From the NCBI RefSeq assembly GCF_030816965.1, contig NZ_JAUSYQ010000002.1, positions 2,170,001 through 2,234,000 on the forward strand: a DNA stretch of 64,000 nucleotides, read 5' to 3'. Positions 1 through 8,683 of the stretch are shown here, one piece after another. The notes beneath the pieces are model-generated. The model was given only the letters and a program-made list of their open reading frames with translations, was not told the DNA's origin and did no database searches. Source of the stretch: Streptomyces canus. Lineage in GTDB: Bacteria > Actinomycetota > Actinomycetes > Streptomycetales > Streptomycetaceae. Within the stretch, counting starts at the first letter, position 1; every line of letters starts with the position of its first letter. The position numbers and the translations under genes were made by a program.

Positions 1-1881
1 CCGCTGCCCACGCTGGTCGGCGCGGCGCTCCTGGTCGTGGTCTTCGCCTCGCTGCTCTGGCTGGGCCGTGAGCACAAGGCGCTGCTGCTGATCACACTGG
101 TGGCGACCGTGTTCTCGCTGCACGCGCTGCCCGCGGTGATCGAGGCCGAGCCGCGGTTCGCGACGGCCTGGCAGCACCTCGGGTTCATCGACTACATCGA
201 CCGGACCGGCTCCGCGGTGCCCGACCTGGACGCCCGCTGGAGCTGGCCGGGCTTCTTCGCGGCGGCCGCGTTCGTGGCGCAGGCCTGTGGGGTCACGGAC
301 TTCACCGAGGTCATCCGCTGGTGGCCGACGGCGATCCAACTCCTCTACCTGGTACCGATGTTCCTGCTCGTACGGCACATGCGGGCGAGCTGGCGGGCCA
401 AGTGGACCGGCATCTGGATCTTCGTGCTCAGCGGCTGGGTCGGCCAGGACTACTTCTCCCCGCAGGGCTTCACCTATCTGCTGTATCTGGTGTTCGTGGC
501 GGTCCTGCTCGTCTGGTTCCGCGCCCCGCGCGTGATCTGGACGAAACGGCGGCCCGGCGAGGCCGAGGTCGAACCCACGAACCGCCGCCAACGGGCCGTC
601 CTGCTCACGGTGTTGGTCGGTCTGTTCGCGGCGAGCGTGCCCGCCCACCAGCTCACCCCGTTCGTGATGCTCGGCGTGCTGGCGGCGCTCGTCCTGATCG
701 GGCGCAGCGAACTGCGCGGCCTGCCCATCCTGTTCGCCGTCATGGTGGCCGCCTGGATCGGCTGGATGGCCGAGCCGTACTGGTCGGGACATTTCGACGA
801 CCTGTTCGGCGGGGTCGGCGGGGTCGGCGGCAATGTGTCCTCGTCGGTCTCCGGCCGTATCGAGGGCGGCAGTTCGACCCACAAGCTGGTCCTGTACGTG
901 CGCGTGCTGCTGGCGGGCGGGGTCATGGCCCTTGCCTGTTACGGCTGGTGGCGGCGGCGCGACCACAAGTACCGGGAAGCCGCGCTGCTCGTCCTCACCT
1001 TCGTGCCGTTCCTCGGCTTCGGCATGCAGTCGTACGGCGGCGAGATGGCCCTGCGGGTCTTCATGTTCGCCCTGCCGGGCGCCGGACTGCTCGCCGCGCT
1101 GGCGCTCTTCCCGCGCACCGGGGTCACCGCGAAGGAGCGCGAGAAGGACCGGGTCAGCCTCGCCCCCGTGGCCGCGCTCATGGCGGGTCTGCTGCTCGTC
1201 GGCGGCTTCCTCGTGGCCCGGTGGGGCAACGAGCCGTTCGAGCGGATCCAGCCCGGCGAGGTCGCCGCCATGGACTACGTCTACGCGCACGACGATCCGA
1301 CGGTCCGGGTGCTGTGGTTGTCCAACGACACGCTCGACAACGTGACACCGGCGATGCCGTGGGGCGCGAAGGACATGGAGAAGGTGTCCTACGTGCCGAC
1401 GCCGGCGCCGACCGACCCGGTGCTGGTGTCCGGGCTGGTGAAGTCGCTGAAGGACGCGGGCCCGAACTCGTATCTGATGGTCAACGTCAGCCAGGTCACG
1501 TATCTGCGTCTGGACGTGGGCTATTCGAGGACGTGGGAGCCGAGGCTGCTCGACAACCTCGACGGCCGCAAGGAGCTCAAGCGGGTCCTCACCAACGACG
1601 ACGTGACCATGTACGCCCTGCGGGACCAGCCCGCGGGGAAGGTCGCGAAGGCCGATCCCGGGCCGATCGGGCCGCAGGTGACCTGGACGCCCTGGTCGGT
1701 GGTGGGGGCGCTGGCGGCACTGGCGCTGATCCTGTTGCTCTCGGCCCGTGAGGTGGTGCGGGTCGCGGTGCGGCCGGGCGTACGGCAGCTGCGGTGGCTG
1801 CAGAGCAGCTTCTGGTTCGCGCTGCCGCTGCTCGCGGTGTTCCTGGCGGCGCTGGTGCAGCGGTTCCTGACGATGAAGTGA
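1..1881 (+). CDS. Polytopic membrane protein, 5' end outside window
   Basis: The reading frame is open from base 1, so the gene starts before the window; at least 626 residues are visible. It has about ten to twelve hydrophobic segments. A large extracytoplasmic loop lies in the C-terminal half (roughly residues 400-560 of the visible part), followed by a last membrane segment and a short basic tail. The motif AHQLTPFVML and the layout resemble actinobacterial GT-C-like or polymer-assembly membrane proteins, but I see no catalytic signature that fixes a function. It is convergent with a GH39-like glycosidase and shares a terminator hairpin with it, so a role in envelope or extracellular polysaccharide is plausible but inferred from context only. 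Confidence 0.7.
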   Translation, partial: PLPTLVGAALLVVVFASLLWLGREHKALLLITLVATVFSLHALPAVIEAEPRFATAWQHLGFIDYIDRTGSAVPDLDARWSWPGFFAAAAFVAQACGVTDFTEVIRWWPTAIQLLYLVPMFLLVRHMRASWRAKWTGIWIFVLSGWVGQDYFSPQGFTYLLYLVFVAVLLVWFRAPRVIWTKRRPGEAEVEPTNRRQRAVLLTVLVGLFAASVPAHQLTPFVMLGVLAALVLIGRSELRGLPILFAVMVAAWIGWMAEPYWSGHFDDLFGGVGGVGGNVSSSVSGRIEGGSSTHKLVLYVRVLLAGGVMALACYGWWRRRDHKYREAALLVLTFVPFLGFGMQSYGGEMALRVFMFALPGAGLLAALALFPRTGVTAKEREKDRVSLAPVAALMAGLLLVGGFLVARWGNEPFERIQPGEVAAMDYVYAHDDPTVRVLWLSNDTLDNVTPAMPWGAKDMEKVSYVPTPAPTDPVLVSGLVKSLKDAGPNSYLMVNVSQVTYLRLDVGYSRTWEPRLLDNLDGRKELKRVLTNDDVTMYALRDQPAGKVAKADPGPIGPQVTWTPWSVVGALAALALILLLSAREVVRVAVRPGVRQLRWLQSSFWFALPLLAVFLAALVQRFLTMK

Positions 1882-1901
1882 CGCCCTTCGGACGTCATTC
1901 G

Positions 1902-1938
1902 GAGGTCAAGTGGCTCAGCGGGTGAGCCACTTGACCTC
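1902..1938. terminator. Bidirectional terminator overlapping a stop codon
   Basis: There is a perfect 16-bp inverted repeat, GAGGTCAAGTGGCTCA and its complement, with a 5-nt GCGGG loop. It lies between two convergent genes. The stop codon and last codons of the minus-strand glycosidase are inside the stem. Confidence 0.8.
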
Positions 1939-3336
1939 ATACGCCTGCATGTCGAACCGCTTCCCGTCGATCTGTGCGCTGATCTTCCGGTTGAGGGTGT
2001 TGACCACCAGCACCGTCTTGTCGGTGGCGAGAACCCGGACGTTGGGCACGTCGTCGGCGGCAACGGAGACGTTCTCGTACGCGCTCCCCGGTGGGAAGGC
2101 CTTGCTGAACCGGCTGACGAGGTCGAACATCGGCAGCTTTCGACCGCCGCCGCTGCCGCTGGTCGGCGTCCAGAGACAGCCCGCGCAGTCCGTGCCCTTC
2201 TCGTTCTCCGGGTTCCAGTAGAGGGCGGACGTGGTGCCGCCCCTGGCCAGCGCGATCATTCCGGCGGCCTGCACCGCGACCCGGCGGTTCTCTGACCAGC
2301 CCTCGCGTTCGTCCCGGCTGTCGGCGGGCTCGACGTAGTACTCGGCCCACCACAGCGGCAGATTCCCGGTCTGCTGCCGCACCCACCGGCTCACCGCGGT
2401 GAACTTGTCGGTGGCCGCGAACTCGTTCGGCAGCAGCTCGTCGTCGTTGGTGTAGCTGGAGCCGTCCACGACCACGAAGTCGGCGCCGGCCTTGTTCCTG
2501 TTCCAGTAGTCGAAGGCGTCGAGGATCCGCTGGTCCATGGCGCCCCAGGCTCCCTTGAAGGTGGCGGAGGCGTCCTCGGAGCGCGGGTCGACGCTGTCCA
2601 TCACGAGGTACGGTCCGCCCACCATGATCTTGGGGTTGACCTTCTTCAGCGCCTTGTGGACCAGGTTGTAGAGCTGGGTGTACCCCTCGTAGTCCCAGCG
2701 GGCCTTCGCGTCGTTCCAGAAGCCCTTGAACTCGTTCCAGACGATGAAGTGGCGTACGTCCGGGTAGCGCTTGGCGACGGTCGCGGCGAGCGCCGCGTAG
2801 TCCTCGAAGTGCGCGGGATCCGGCGCGGTCTCCAGTGCCGCCTTGCTCCAGTCGGTGTTGCCGACGCCCGCCTCGCCGCCCTTCATCCAGTCCGGGGCGC
2901 AGCACAGGGTCACGATCGGTGTGGAGCCGGAGGCGCGGATGAAGTCGATGCGCCGGTCCAGGTCCTCGAAGTCGTAACGCCCCTTGACGGGCTCGGGGTT
3001 GTCGGCGCCCCAGCCCATGATGTGCTGGTTCTGCGGGACTCCGCCGGCGTCGGCCAGCAGTCCCTCGACGCGCTCGGTGGCGGTGGAGCTGCCCTCGTCG
3101 GCGCTGAACTGGGTGTGGGTGAACCCCCAGCCCACCTCCGGGGTCTCCGCGTCGGGCGTGCTCGTCGGAGTGCCGTGGACCTTGTCGCCGTTGCGCGAGG
3201 TGCCGTCGGTGCCCGCGCCGCTGCCCGGAAGCGTGTTGAGGAGGGTCACCACCAGTGCCAGAGCCGCCGCGCCCACACCGAGCAGAGCGGTGAGCCGCCA
3301 CCGCCGTGCCCCCGAATTCCACTCATGACGTCCCAT
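1915..3336 (-). CDS. Membrane-anchored glycoside hydrolase, GH39-like (clan A)
   Basis: 473 residues. A short basic N-terminus and a hydrophobic stretch (about residues 14-34) form a signal anchor, followed by a Gly/Ser/Thr-rich linker and a TIM-barrel catalytic domain. The motif IVWNEFKGFW near residue 199 supplies the likely acid/base glutamate after Asn. WWAEYY near residue 331 supplies the likely nucleophile, as in clan-A retaining enzymes such as beta-xylosidases of GH39. The substrate cannot be read from sequence. The start chosen begins MGRHEWNSG; an upstream in-frame Met would add 36 residues without signal-like character. The gene ends inside a terminator hairpin shared with the upstream convergent membrane-protein gene. 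Confidence 0.75.
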   Translation of the reverse strand: MGRHEWNSGARRWRLTALLGVGAAALALVVTLLNTLPGSGAGTDGTSRNGDKVHGTPTSTPDAETPEVGWGFTHTQFSADEGSSTATERVEGLLADAGGVPQNQHIMGWGADNPEPVKGRYDFEDLDRRIDFIRASGSTPIVTLCCAPDWMKGGEAGVGNTDWSKAALETAPDPAHFEDYAALAATVAKRYPDVRHFIVWNEFKGFWNDAKARWDYEGYTQLYNLVHKALKKVNPKIMVGGPYLVMDSVDPRSEDASATFKGAWGAMDQRILDAFDYWNRNKAGADFVVVDGSSYTNDDELLPNEFAATDKFTAVSRWVRQQTGNLPLWWAEYYVEPADSRDEREGWSENRRVAVQAAGMIALARGGTTSALYWNPENEKGTDCAGCLWTPTSGSGGGRKLPMFDLVSRFSKAFPPGSAYENVSVAADDVPNVRVLATDKTVLVVNTLNRKISAQIDGKRFDMQAYEVKWLTR

Positions 3337-3500
3337 TGAGGGCAACGGTATCCGCGAACACACCTGTGCGGGCAGATGTCGGAGATGCACAGCTCCGTAA
3401 CAGGAGGTTGAGGACAGACCGGAAACACGGGACAGCCGCGACACAACCGGCGAACGGAAACCGGGTGCGTGTGGGGGTCCCGTGCCGGATCATGGGCGGC

Positions 3501-4595
3501 ATGTCTGCCAACCCACACGACGCTCTGCCGATCCGGCTCAACGTCGACGACAGCGACTCACCGTCCGACGTCGTCGACGCGCTGTTCCTCGGCCGCTTCG
3601 CGACGGGCGAGCAGCCGTACTCCCACGCGGCCAACATCGACCGGGTCCGTACCGGGGCCACGCTCCTGCCGGCGGACGCCCGGGTGCTGCGCGTCGCCCG
3701 CGACGACGACCGCAGCGCGACGCTCGCCGAGGGGGACGGCTGGACCCTGCTGATCTCCCGCTGGAACCGCGGCGCCGACGTCACCGTCACGGCCACCGAC
3801 CCCGAGCTGGCCAAGAAGATCCTCGACCAGGCCACCGACGGCGCGACGGACGAGCCCGAGCCCCAGCCGGAGAACGTGACGATGGGCTTCTGGTACGTCT
3901 CCCCCAGGCGCGGCCCGCACCGCACGACCCGCCAGATCTCCGCGGGCACCTGGGACGAGGTCCGGGACAACTACACGGCACCGGTCGCGGACGCGATGGA
4001 CAGCCTGATGAAGACGACCCCGGAGGACATCGCGGGCCGTCTGCTCCTGCTCCACGGCCCGCCCGGCACCGGCAAGACCTCCGCCCTGCGTACGCTGGCC
4101 CGCTCCTGGCGGGACTGGTGCCAGGTGGACTGCGTCCTGGACCCGGAGCGGCTGTTCAGCGACGTCGGCTATCTGATGGACATCGCGATCGGCGAGGAGG
4201 ACTCGACGGGCAAGGGCCGCTGGCGGCTCCTGCTTCTGGAGGACTGCGACGAGCTGATCCGCGGGGAGGCGAAGCACACGGCGGGCCAGGCCCTGTCGCG
4301 TCTGCTGAATCTCACCGACGGCCTGCTGGGCCAGGGCCGCAACGTCCTGGTGGGCGTCACGACCAACGAGGACCTGGAGCGCCTGCACCCCGCCGTGGTC
4401 CGCCCCGGCCGCTGTCTGGCCCGCATCGAGGTGGGCCCGCTGACCCGCCGGGAGGCGGTGAGCTGGCTCGGCACCGAGGACGGCGTGGGCCGTGAGGGAG
4501 CGACCCTGGCGGAGCTGTACGCACTGCGCCGGGGGACGTCACCGACGGCGGTGCCGGAGCCGCGGCCGGGGGCGGACGCGGGGCTGTACCTGTAG
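3501..4595 (+). CDS. AAA-family ATPase with DUF5925 N-terminal domain
   Basis: 364 residues. The N-terminal 150 residues match the actinobacterial DUF5925 pattern; the C-terminal half is an AAA+ ATPase. Walker A GPPGTGKT lies near residue 185, Walker B LLLLEDCDEL near residue 248, sensor-1 VTTNED follows, and VRPGRC carries the arginine expected of an AAA arginine finger. Role unknown. The start used is the ATG of MSANPHDA; an ATG three codons upstream is also possible. The gene is divergent from the GH39-like gene and lies 15 nt before the DUF72 gene, so the two may be co-transcribed. Confidence 0.8.
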   Translation: MSANPHDALPIRLNVDDSDSPSDVVDALFLGRFATGEQPYSHAANIDRVRTGATLLPADARVLRVARDDDRSATLAEGDGWTLLISRWNRGADVTVTATDPELAKKILDQATDGATDEPEPQPENVTMGFWYVSPRRGPHRTTRQISAGTWDEVRDNYTAPVADAMDSLMKTTPEDIAGRLLLLHGPPGTGKTSALRTLARSWRDWCQVDCVLDPERLFSDVGYLMDIAIGEEDSTGKGRWRLLLLEDCDELIRGEAKHTAGQALSRLLNLTDGLLGQGRNVLVGVTTNEDLERLHPAVVRPGRCLARIEVGPLTRREAVSWLGTEDGVGREGATLAELYALRRGTSPTAVPEPRPGADAGLYL

Positions 4596-4610
4596 TGCTT
4601 TGATGGATGC

Positions 4611-5342
4611 ATGACCCTGTTCGTCGGTACGTCGGGGTGGCAGTACAAGGACTGGCGGGGCGTCCTCTACCCCGACGGCGTCCCCGTGCGGCTCTGGCTG
4701 GAGCAGTACACGCAGCACTTCCCGACGGTCGAGATCAACAACGCGTTCTACCGGCTGCCGACCCGGGAGACCTTCGAGGCGTGGCGGGAGCGGGTGCCGG
4801 GGGACTTCGTGGTGGCGGTGAAGGCGAGCCGGTACCTGACCCACATCAAGCGGCTGAAGGACCCGCAGGAGCCGGTGCACCGCCTGATGAGCCACGCGGA
4901 GGGGCTGGGCGCGCGTCTGGGCCCGGTGCTTCTCCAACTGCCCCCGACCCTGCGGGCCGACCCGCAGCTGCTGGACGCCTGCCTGGCCTGTTTCCCGTCG
5001 TCGGCCCGGGTCGCGGTGGAACCCCGCCACGAATCCTGGTGGACACCGGAGACCCGAAAGGTCCTGGAGTCCCGCGGCGCGGCCCTGTGCTGGGCCGACG
5101 TCCGTGCCCGCCCGGTGACCCCGCTCTGGCGCACCGCCGACTGGGGCTACGTCCGTTTCCACGAGGGCCGGGCACAGGCGTGGCCGCACTACGGCAGACG
5201 GTCCCTGGAGACCTGGGCCGAGCGCATCGAGAAGACCTGGGCCGGGAACGAGGACGTGTACGCGTACTTCAACAACGACCCGAACGGAGCCGCCGTACGG
5301 AACGCGCAGCTGTTCGCCTCGCTGGCTCAGTCCTCCCCGTAA
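4611..5342 (+). CDS. DUF72 (YecE-like) family protein
   Basis: 243 residues. It begins with FVGTSGWQYKDWRG, the conserved N-terminus of the DUF72 TIM-barrel family, and has YAYFNNDPNGAAV near the C-terminus, which is also typical. Biochemical function is not established for the family. Its last 16 bases overlap the 3' end of the opposite-strand GntR gene. Confidence 0.85.
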   Translation: MTLFVGTSGWQYKDWRGVLYPDGVPVRLWLEQYTQHFPTVEINNAFYRLPTRETFEAWRERVPGDFVVAVKASRYLTHIKRLKDPQEPVHRLMSHAEGLGARLGPVLLQLPPTLRADPQLLDACLACFPSSARVAVEPRHESWWTPETRKVLESRGAALCWADVRARPVTPLWRTADWGYVRFHEGRAQAWPHYGRRSLETWAERIEKTWAGNEDVYAYFNNDPNGAAVRNAQLFASLAQSSP

Positions 5343-5698
5343 GCCGCCCGCAGCGCATCCCGTACGGCCGCCAACGCGTCGTTCTCCGTGAGCCCGAGTC
5401 GCCTGGCCCGCTCGACATACCCCTGGGCGGCCGACGCCAGCTCCCGTTCGGCTGCGGAGCCGGCGGCGGCCACGAACGTGCCGTTGCGCCCCCGCGTCTC
5501 GATCACCCCGTCGCTCTCCAGCGCCCGATACGCCTTGGCGACGGTGTTCGCGGCGAGCCCGAGCGACTCGGCGAGCCCGCGCACGGTCGGCAGCCGGTAC
5601 CCCACCGGCAGCACCCCCGCCCGCGCCTGTTCGGAGATCTGCACCCGCACCTGCTCGTACGGCGGCGCACTGTCGTCGATGTGGATCTTCAAGGTCAC
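5327..5698 (-). CDS. Short GntR-family transcriptional regulator (YtrA type)
   Basis: 123 residues. The winged-helix DNA-binding domain is clear: PPYEQVRVQISEQ, RLPTVRGLAESLGLAANTVAKAYRALESDGVIETRGRNGTFV. A short helical C-terminus replaces the large effector domain, as in YtrA-type repressors. The start is the GTG of VTLKIHIDD, since residues upstream do not look like the family. It is divergent from the tandem-GNAT gene, 71 nt away, which may be its target. Confidence 0.85.
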   Translation of the reverse strand: MTLKIHIDDSAPPYEQVRVQISEQARAGVLPVGYRLPTVRGLAESLGLAANTVAKAYRALESDGVIETRGRNGTFVAAAGSAAERELASAAQGYVERARRLGLTENDALAAVRDALRAAYGED

Positions 5699-5769
5699 GA
5701 GCCGATTGTCCCGCACCCACCGGAAAATGAGAGGCACTCGTGCGACGCCCCCACGTAACGTGCGCCTTC

Positions 5770-6699
5770 ATGACCGTGATCGTGCGCGATCTGCGCCCCC
5801 AGGACCCGGCCGACGTAGAGAACTTCACGCACGCCCGCCATTTGGCCCTTCCCCACGTGCTGTGGACCCCGGCCGGCGTCATTCACCGTACGATCCACAC
5901 CCACCCTGACGCCCACTACCGCTCCCTCGTCGCGGAGGAGGACGGCGAGGTGATCGGCACGGCCCAGCTCGGCCTCGCCCACGACAGCCCCGAGCCGGGC
6001 CACGGCTACCTCAACATCTACGTACGCCCGGACCGCACCCGGCGCGGCGCAGGCGCCCTCCTCGTCCGCATCGCCGAGGAGCATCTGGCGGCACACGGCG
6101 CGACCATGCTGTACTCCTGGGTGCTGGACGAGCCGCAGAACCGCACGTTCGCCGAGCGGCACGGCTACCGGGCCAGCCGCTCCGCGCACTTCCTGCGCCT
6201 GGACCTCACGAACGGCACGCTGCCCCCGCTGCAGACCCCTCCCCCGGGCGTCGAACTGCGCACCGCCGCCGACTTCGCGGACGACCCGCGCCCCTTCTTC
6301 GAGCTGGACGCGGAGACGGCGGGAGACGAACCGAGCGACGTGGGCACCGAGTTCGCGGACTACGACGCGTGGATCGAGGAGAACTGGAAACACCCGCTCC
6401 TCGACCGTGCCCTGACCACGATCGCCCTGGTCGACGGCCGCCCCGCCGCCTTCAGCGCCGCCCACACCGACGGCGCCCGCCGCTATTCCACCGCCATGAC
6501 GGGAACCGCCCGCGCCTTCCGCGGCCGGGGCCTCGCCAAGCTCGCCAAGAACACCTCCCTGCACCGCGCCCGCGCCGCGGGATACACGGAGGCCCTCACC
6601 GGCAACGACGCCGGCAACGAACCCATGCTCGCGATCAACAAGTGGTTCGGATACGAGATCTGCGCCACGGAGGTACGTCATGTCCGCGAACTCCCCTGA
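5770..6699 (+). CDS. Tandem GNAT N-acetyltransferase
   Basis: 309 residues with two GNAT folds. The first (residues about 1-155) has the acetyl-CoA pyrophosphate-binding pattern around RPDRTRRGAGALLV. The second has RAFRGRGLAKLAKN near residue 255. Such double-GNAT proteins are common in Streptomyces and often act on amino groups of antibiotics or metabolites; the substrate is not evident. The ATG of MTVIVRDLRP is taken as the start. The 3' end overlaps the DUF402 gene by 20 nt, implying translational coupling. Confidence 0.85.
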   Translation: MTVIVRDLRPQDPADVENFTHARHLALPHVLWTPAGVIHRTIHTHPDAHYRSLVAEEDGEVIGTAQLGLAHDSPEPGHGYLNIYVRPDRTRRGAGALLVRIAEEHLAAHGATMLYSWVLDEPQNRTFAERHGYRASRSAHFLRLDLTNGTLPPLQTPPPGVELRTAADFADDPRPFFELDAETAGDEPSDVGTEFADYDAWIEENWKHPLLDRALTTIALVDGRPAAFSAAHTDGARRYSTAMTGTARAFRGRGLAKLAKNTSLHRARAAGYTEALTGNDAGNEPMLAINKWFGYEICATEVRHVRELP

Positions 6700-7189
6700 G
6701 CCCCAGCAGCGTGTGGACGTCGTCCTGCTCAAGGCGGGCCGCACGAAGATCCGTTACGAGGCCGAGCTCCTCACCGACGACGGCACCCGCATCACCGTCC
6801 GGGCCCCCTGGGCGGGCGAGGGCTTCCGCGACTTCGGCTTCGTCCGCTTCGAGCCCGGCGACGTCTTCACCGAGCACTACTGGCGGGACCGCTGGTACGC
6901 CGTCAAGGAGGTCCGCTCCTCGGACGGCACCCTGAAGGGTTGGTACTGCGACATCACCCGCCCGGCGTCACGGAACGGCGCCGAGTTGGTCGTGGAGGAC
7001 CTGGACCTGGACCTGTGGGTCTCGGCCGACGGCACGGACGTGCTGCGTCTGGACGAGGACGAGTTCGCGGAGAGCGGCCTGGCGGAGAGGGACCCGGAGG
7101 CGGCGTCAGCGGCCGCGACGGCCCTGGACGAGCTGGAGGCGTTGGCCCACCTGTCGACCGACGCACCACACTGGCCCCCGATCTCCTAG
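6680..7189 (+). CDS. DUF402 family protein
   Basis: 169 residues. The conserved DUF402 core FTEHYWRDRWYAVKEVR and GWYCDITRPA, then DLDLDLWV, is present. Members of this fold include nucleoside phosphatases and the FomD and RNase AM types, but the exact reaction here is unknown. It overlaps the upstream acetyltransferase gene. Its TAG stop shares the palindrome CTAG with the stop of the opposite-strand methyltransferase gene. Confidence 0.8.
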   Translation: MSANSPEPQQRVDVVLLKAGRTKIRYEAELLTDDGTRITVRAPWAGEGFRDFGFVRFEPGDVFTEHYWRDRWYAVKEVRSSDGTLKGWYCDITRPASRNGAELVVEDLDLDLWVSADGTDVLRLDEDEFAESGLAERDPEAASAAATALDELEALAHLSTDAPHWPPIS

Positions 7190-7797
7190 TCGCCCCTCAC
7201 CACCACCGCGTACCGCTCGTCATCCACGTCCTTCCCCCACAACAGGGAGTCCTCCGACAGCCGCTCCACGCGCACGCGCCCACCGAGCGGCTCCACCAGC
7301 CCGCTCACCACCTCGGCCGATATCCCGCCCGCCGCCCACACCCCCTCCACCAGCACCAACCGCCCACCCGGCCGCAACAACCCCCACCACCGCCGCAGCA
7401 CCCGCCCAGGATCCGGCAACGCCCACAGCACATGTCGGCCAAGGACCACATCGAACCGCTGCTCTCCCACCGGAGGATGCGCGGCGTCACCGACCAGGAA
7501 CACCGCGTCACGCCCGGCGAGCTTGGCGCGCGCCAGCTCCACCATGGCCGGCGAAAGATCCACCCCGGTCACCCGATGCCCCTGCTCGGCCGCGAGGAGT
7601 GACAGGCTCCCGGTCCCGCACCCGAGATCGAGGACGTCGGACGCCCTTCCCGGCAGCCATCCCCGCATGCGCTCGGCCCAGGCGCCCCTTACCCCGGGGT
7701 CCCGCAACCCGTGATCCGCCTCCTCGTCGAAGGACCCTGCTTCGGCGTCCCAGTCCACGTGCGCCGCGGCACCCCTGCCGTCACTGTTCTTCGTCAT
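7186..7797 (-). CDS. Class I SAM-dependent methyltransferase
   Basis: 203 residues. The SAM-binding motif VLDLGCGTGSLSLLA lies at residues 55-69, the acidic post-I residue in VTGVDLSPAM, and LLRPGGRLVLVEG follows, as in Methyltransf_11/25 enzymes acting on small molecules. The start is the ATG of MTKNSDGRG. The upstream region contains two near-identical 19-bp repeats that could bind a regulator. The substrate is unknown. Confidence 0.85.
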   Translation of the reverse strand: MTKNSDGRGAAAHVDWDAEAGSFDEEADHGLRDPGVRGAWAERMRGWLPGRASDVLDLGCGTGSLSLLAAEQGHRVTGVDLSPAMVELARAKLAGRDAVFLVGDAAHPPVGEQRFDVVLGRHVLWALPDPGRVLRRWWGLLRPGGRLVLVEGVWAAGGISAEVVSGLVEPLGGRVRVERLSEDSLLWGKDVDDERYAVVVRGD

Positions 7798-7807
7798 GCG
7801 CCCAAGA

Positions 7808-7853
7808 GTGACACCCGCCACTGACACTCGAATCGTGACAGCCGCCACTGACA
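7808..7853. repeat. Two 19-bp direct repeats in a divergent promoter region
   Basis: GTGACACCCGCCACTGACA at 7808 and GTGACAGCCGCCACTGACA at 7835 differ by one base and are 27 bp apart. They lie between the methyltransferase start (minus) and the 44-aa gene (plus). They look like paired operator sites for an unidentified regulator. Confidence 0.6.
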
Positions 7854-7937
7854 GACCGGTAACCGATGAGGAACTCTCCCCAAAAGGGTCTACCTCCGTG
7901 AGAACGCGGAACTCGGTAGGCACTGAAGGAGGCAGCC

Positions 7938-8072
7938 ATGCGCCGTACCACCGTGCAGAAGCCCCTGAAGAGGACGGATGCCCGGCGACTCCCCGAGGAG
8001 GCCGACGAGCGCCCCGCGGGACGACCCGAGGTCCGCAAGGACATCGCGCGGACCTGGTGGCCCGACGGCTGA
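7938..8072 (+). CDS. 44-aa basic small protein
   Basis: A strong ribosome-binding site GAAGGAGG at 7925-7932 precedes the ATG by 5 nt. The peptide is rich in Arg/Lys and Glu, contains DARRLPEEADERPAG, and ends RTWWPDG. I recall similar small proteins in other Streptomyces but know no function. Codon use is high GC3 like its neighbours, supporting a real gene. Confidence 0.6.
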   Translation: MRRTTVQKPLKRTDARRLPEEADERPAGRPEVRKDIARTWWPDG

Positions 8073-8093
8073 CGGCGGCAGGCTCGCCCCGTA

Positions 8094-8543
8094 TCAGACC
8101 AGTCGCTTGCGGTAGTGGACGCGGTCGTAGGGCCCGTCCACTCGCCGTTCCACGACCTCATAACCGAACTTCGGATAGATCTCCTGGTTCTCCCACATCA
8201 TCGCGTTCGTGTAGAGCCTGACCTCGGGCAGCCCCAGCGCACGCGCGTGTGCCTCGACGAACCGCAGCAGCCGTCCTCCCACGCCCTGTCCCTGGGCGTC
8301 GGGGCGGACGGCGATGTTGTCGAGGTAGAGGTGGTCGGAGTGCTCCTCGACCACGACGAGTCCGACCACCGGGTCACCGGTGACGAACACCTGCCCCGCG
8401 GCCACGTTCGCCGCGTGATCCCGCTCCATGGGCTGCGGTACGCGTCCGATGCGCTCGATGTAGTGCTCGTACGCCGCGTCGGTCAGGGCCTTCACAGTCG
8501 GCACGTCGGCCGCCTCGGCGGGTCGGATCTCGTCGTTCGTCAT
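8094..8543 (-). CDS. GNAT-family N-acetyltransferase
   Basis: 149 residues. The acetyl-CoA-binding motif A appears as IAVRPDAQGQGVGGRLL, preceded by a beta strand LYLDNIAV and followed by EVRLYTNAMMWENQEIYPKFGY, a standard single-domain GNAT. The start is the ATG of MTNDEIRPA. The substrate is unknown. It is convergent with the 44-aa gene and divergent from the LPMO gene. Confidence 0.85.
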   Translation of the reverse strand: MTNDEIRPAEAADVPTVKALTDAAYEHYIERIGRVPQPMERDHAANVAAGQVFVTGDPVVGLVVVEEHSDHLYLDNIAVRPDAQGQGVGGRLLRFVEAHARALGLPEVRLYTNAMMWENQEIYPKFGYEVVERRVDGPYDRVHYRKRLV

Positions 8544-8683
8544 GCGCGCACGGTAGCTGTCTGATCTCCACCTCAGCACTCCCTTAAGAGGACCATAAAG
8601 ATCGCCACCGCCCGTCACAGGCAGGGGATTTCACGGTTTCTTTGATCCGGCACCCATCAGTACCGGTTCCGAGGAGATCCCCC

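Noticed and set aside
1902..1938. IS terminal repeat
   Set aside because: The inverted repeat has a 5-nt loop, lies between convergent stops and encloses coding sequence, so a terminator explains it better.
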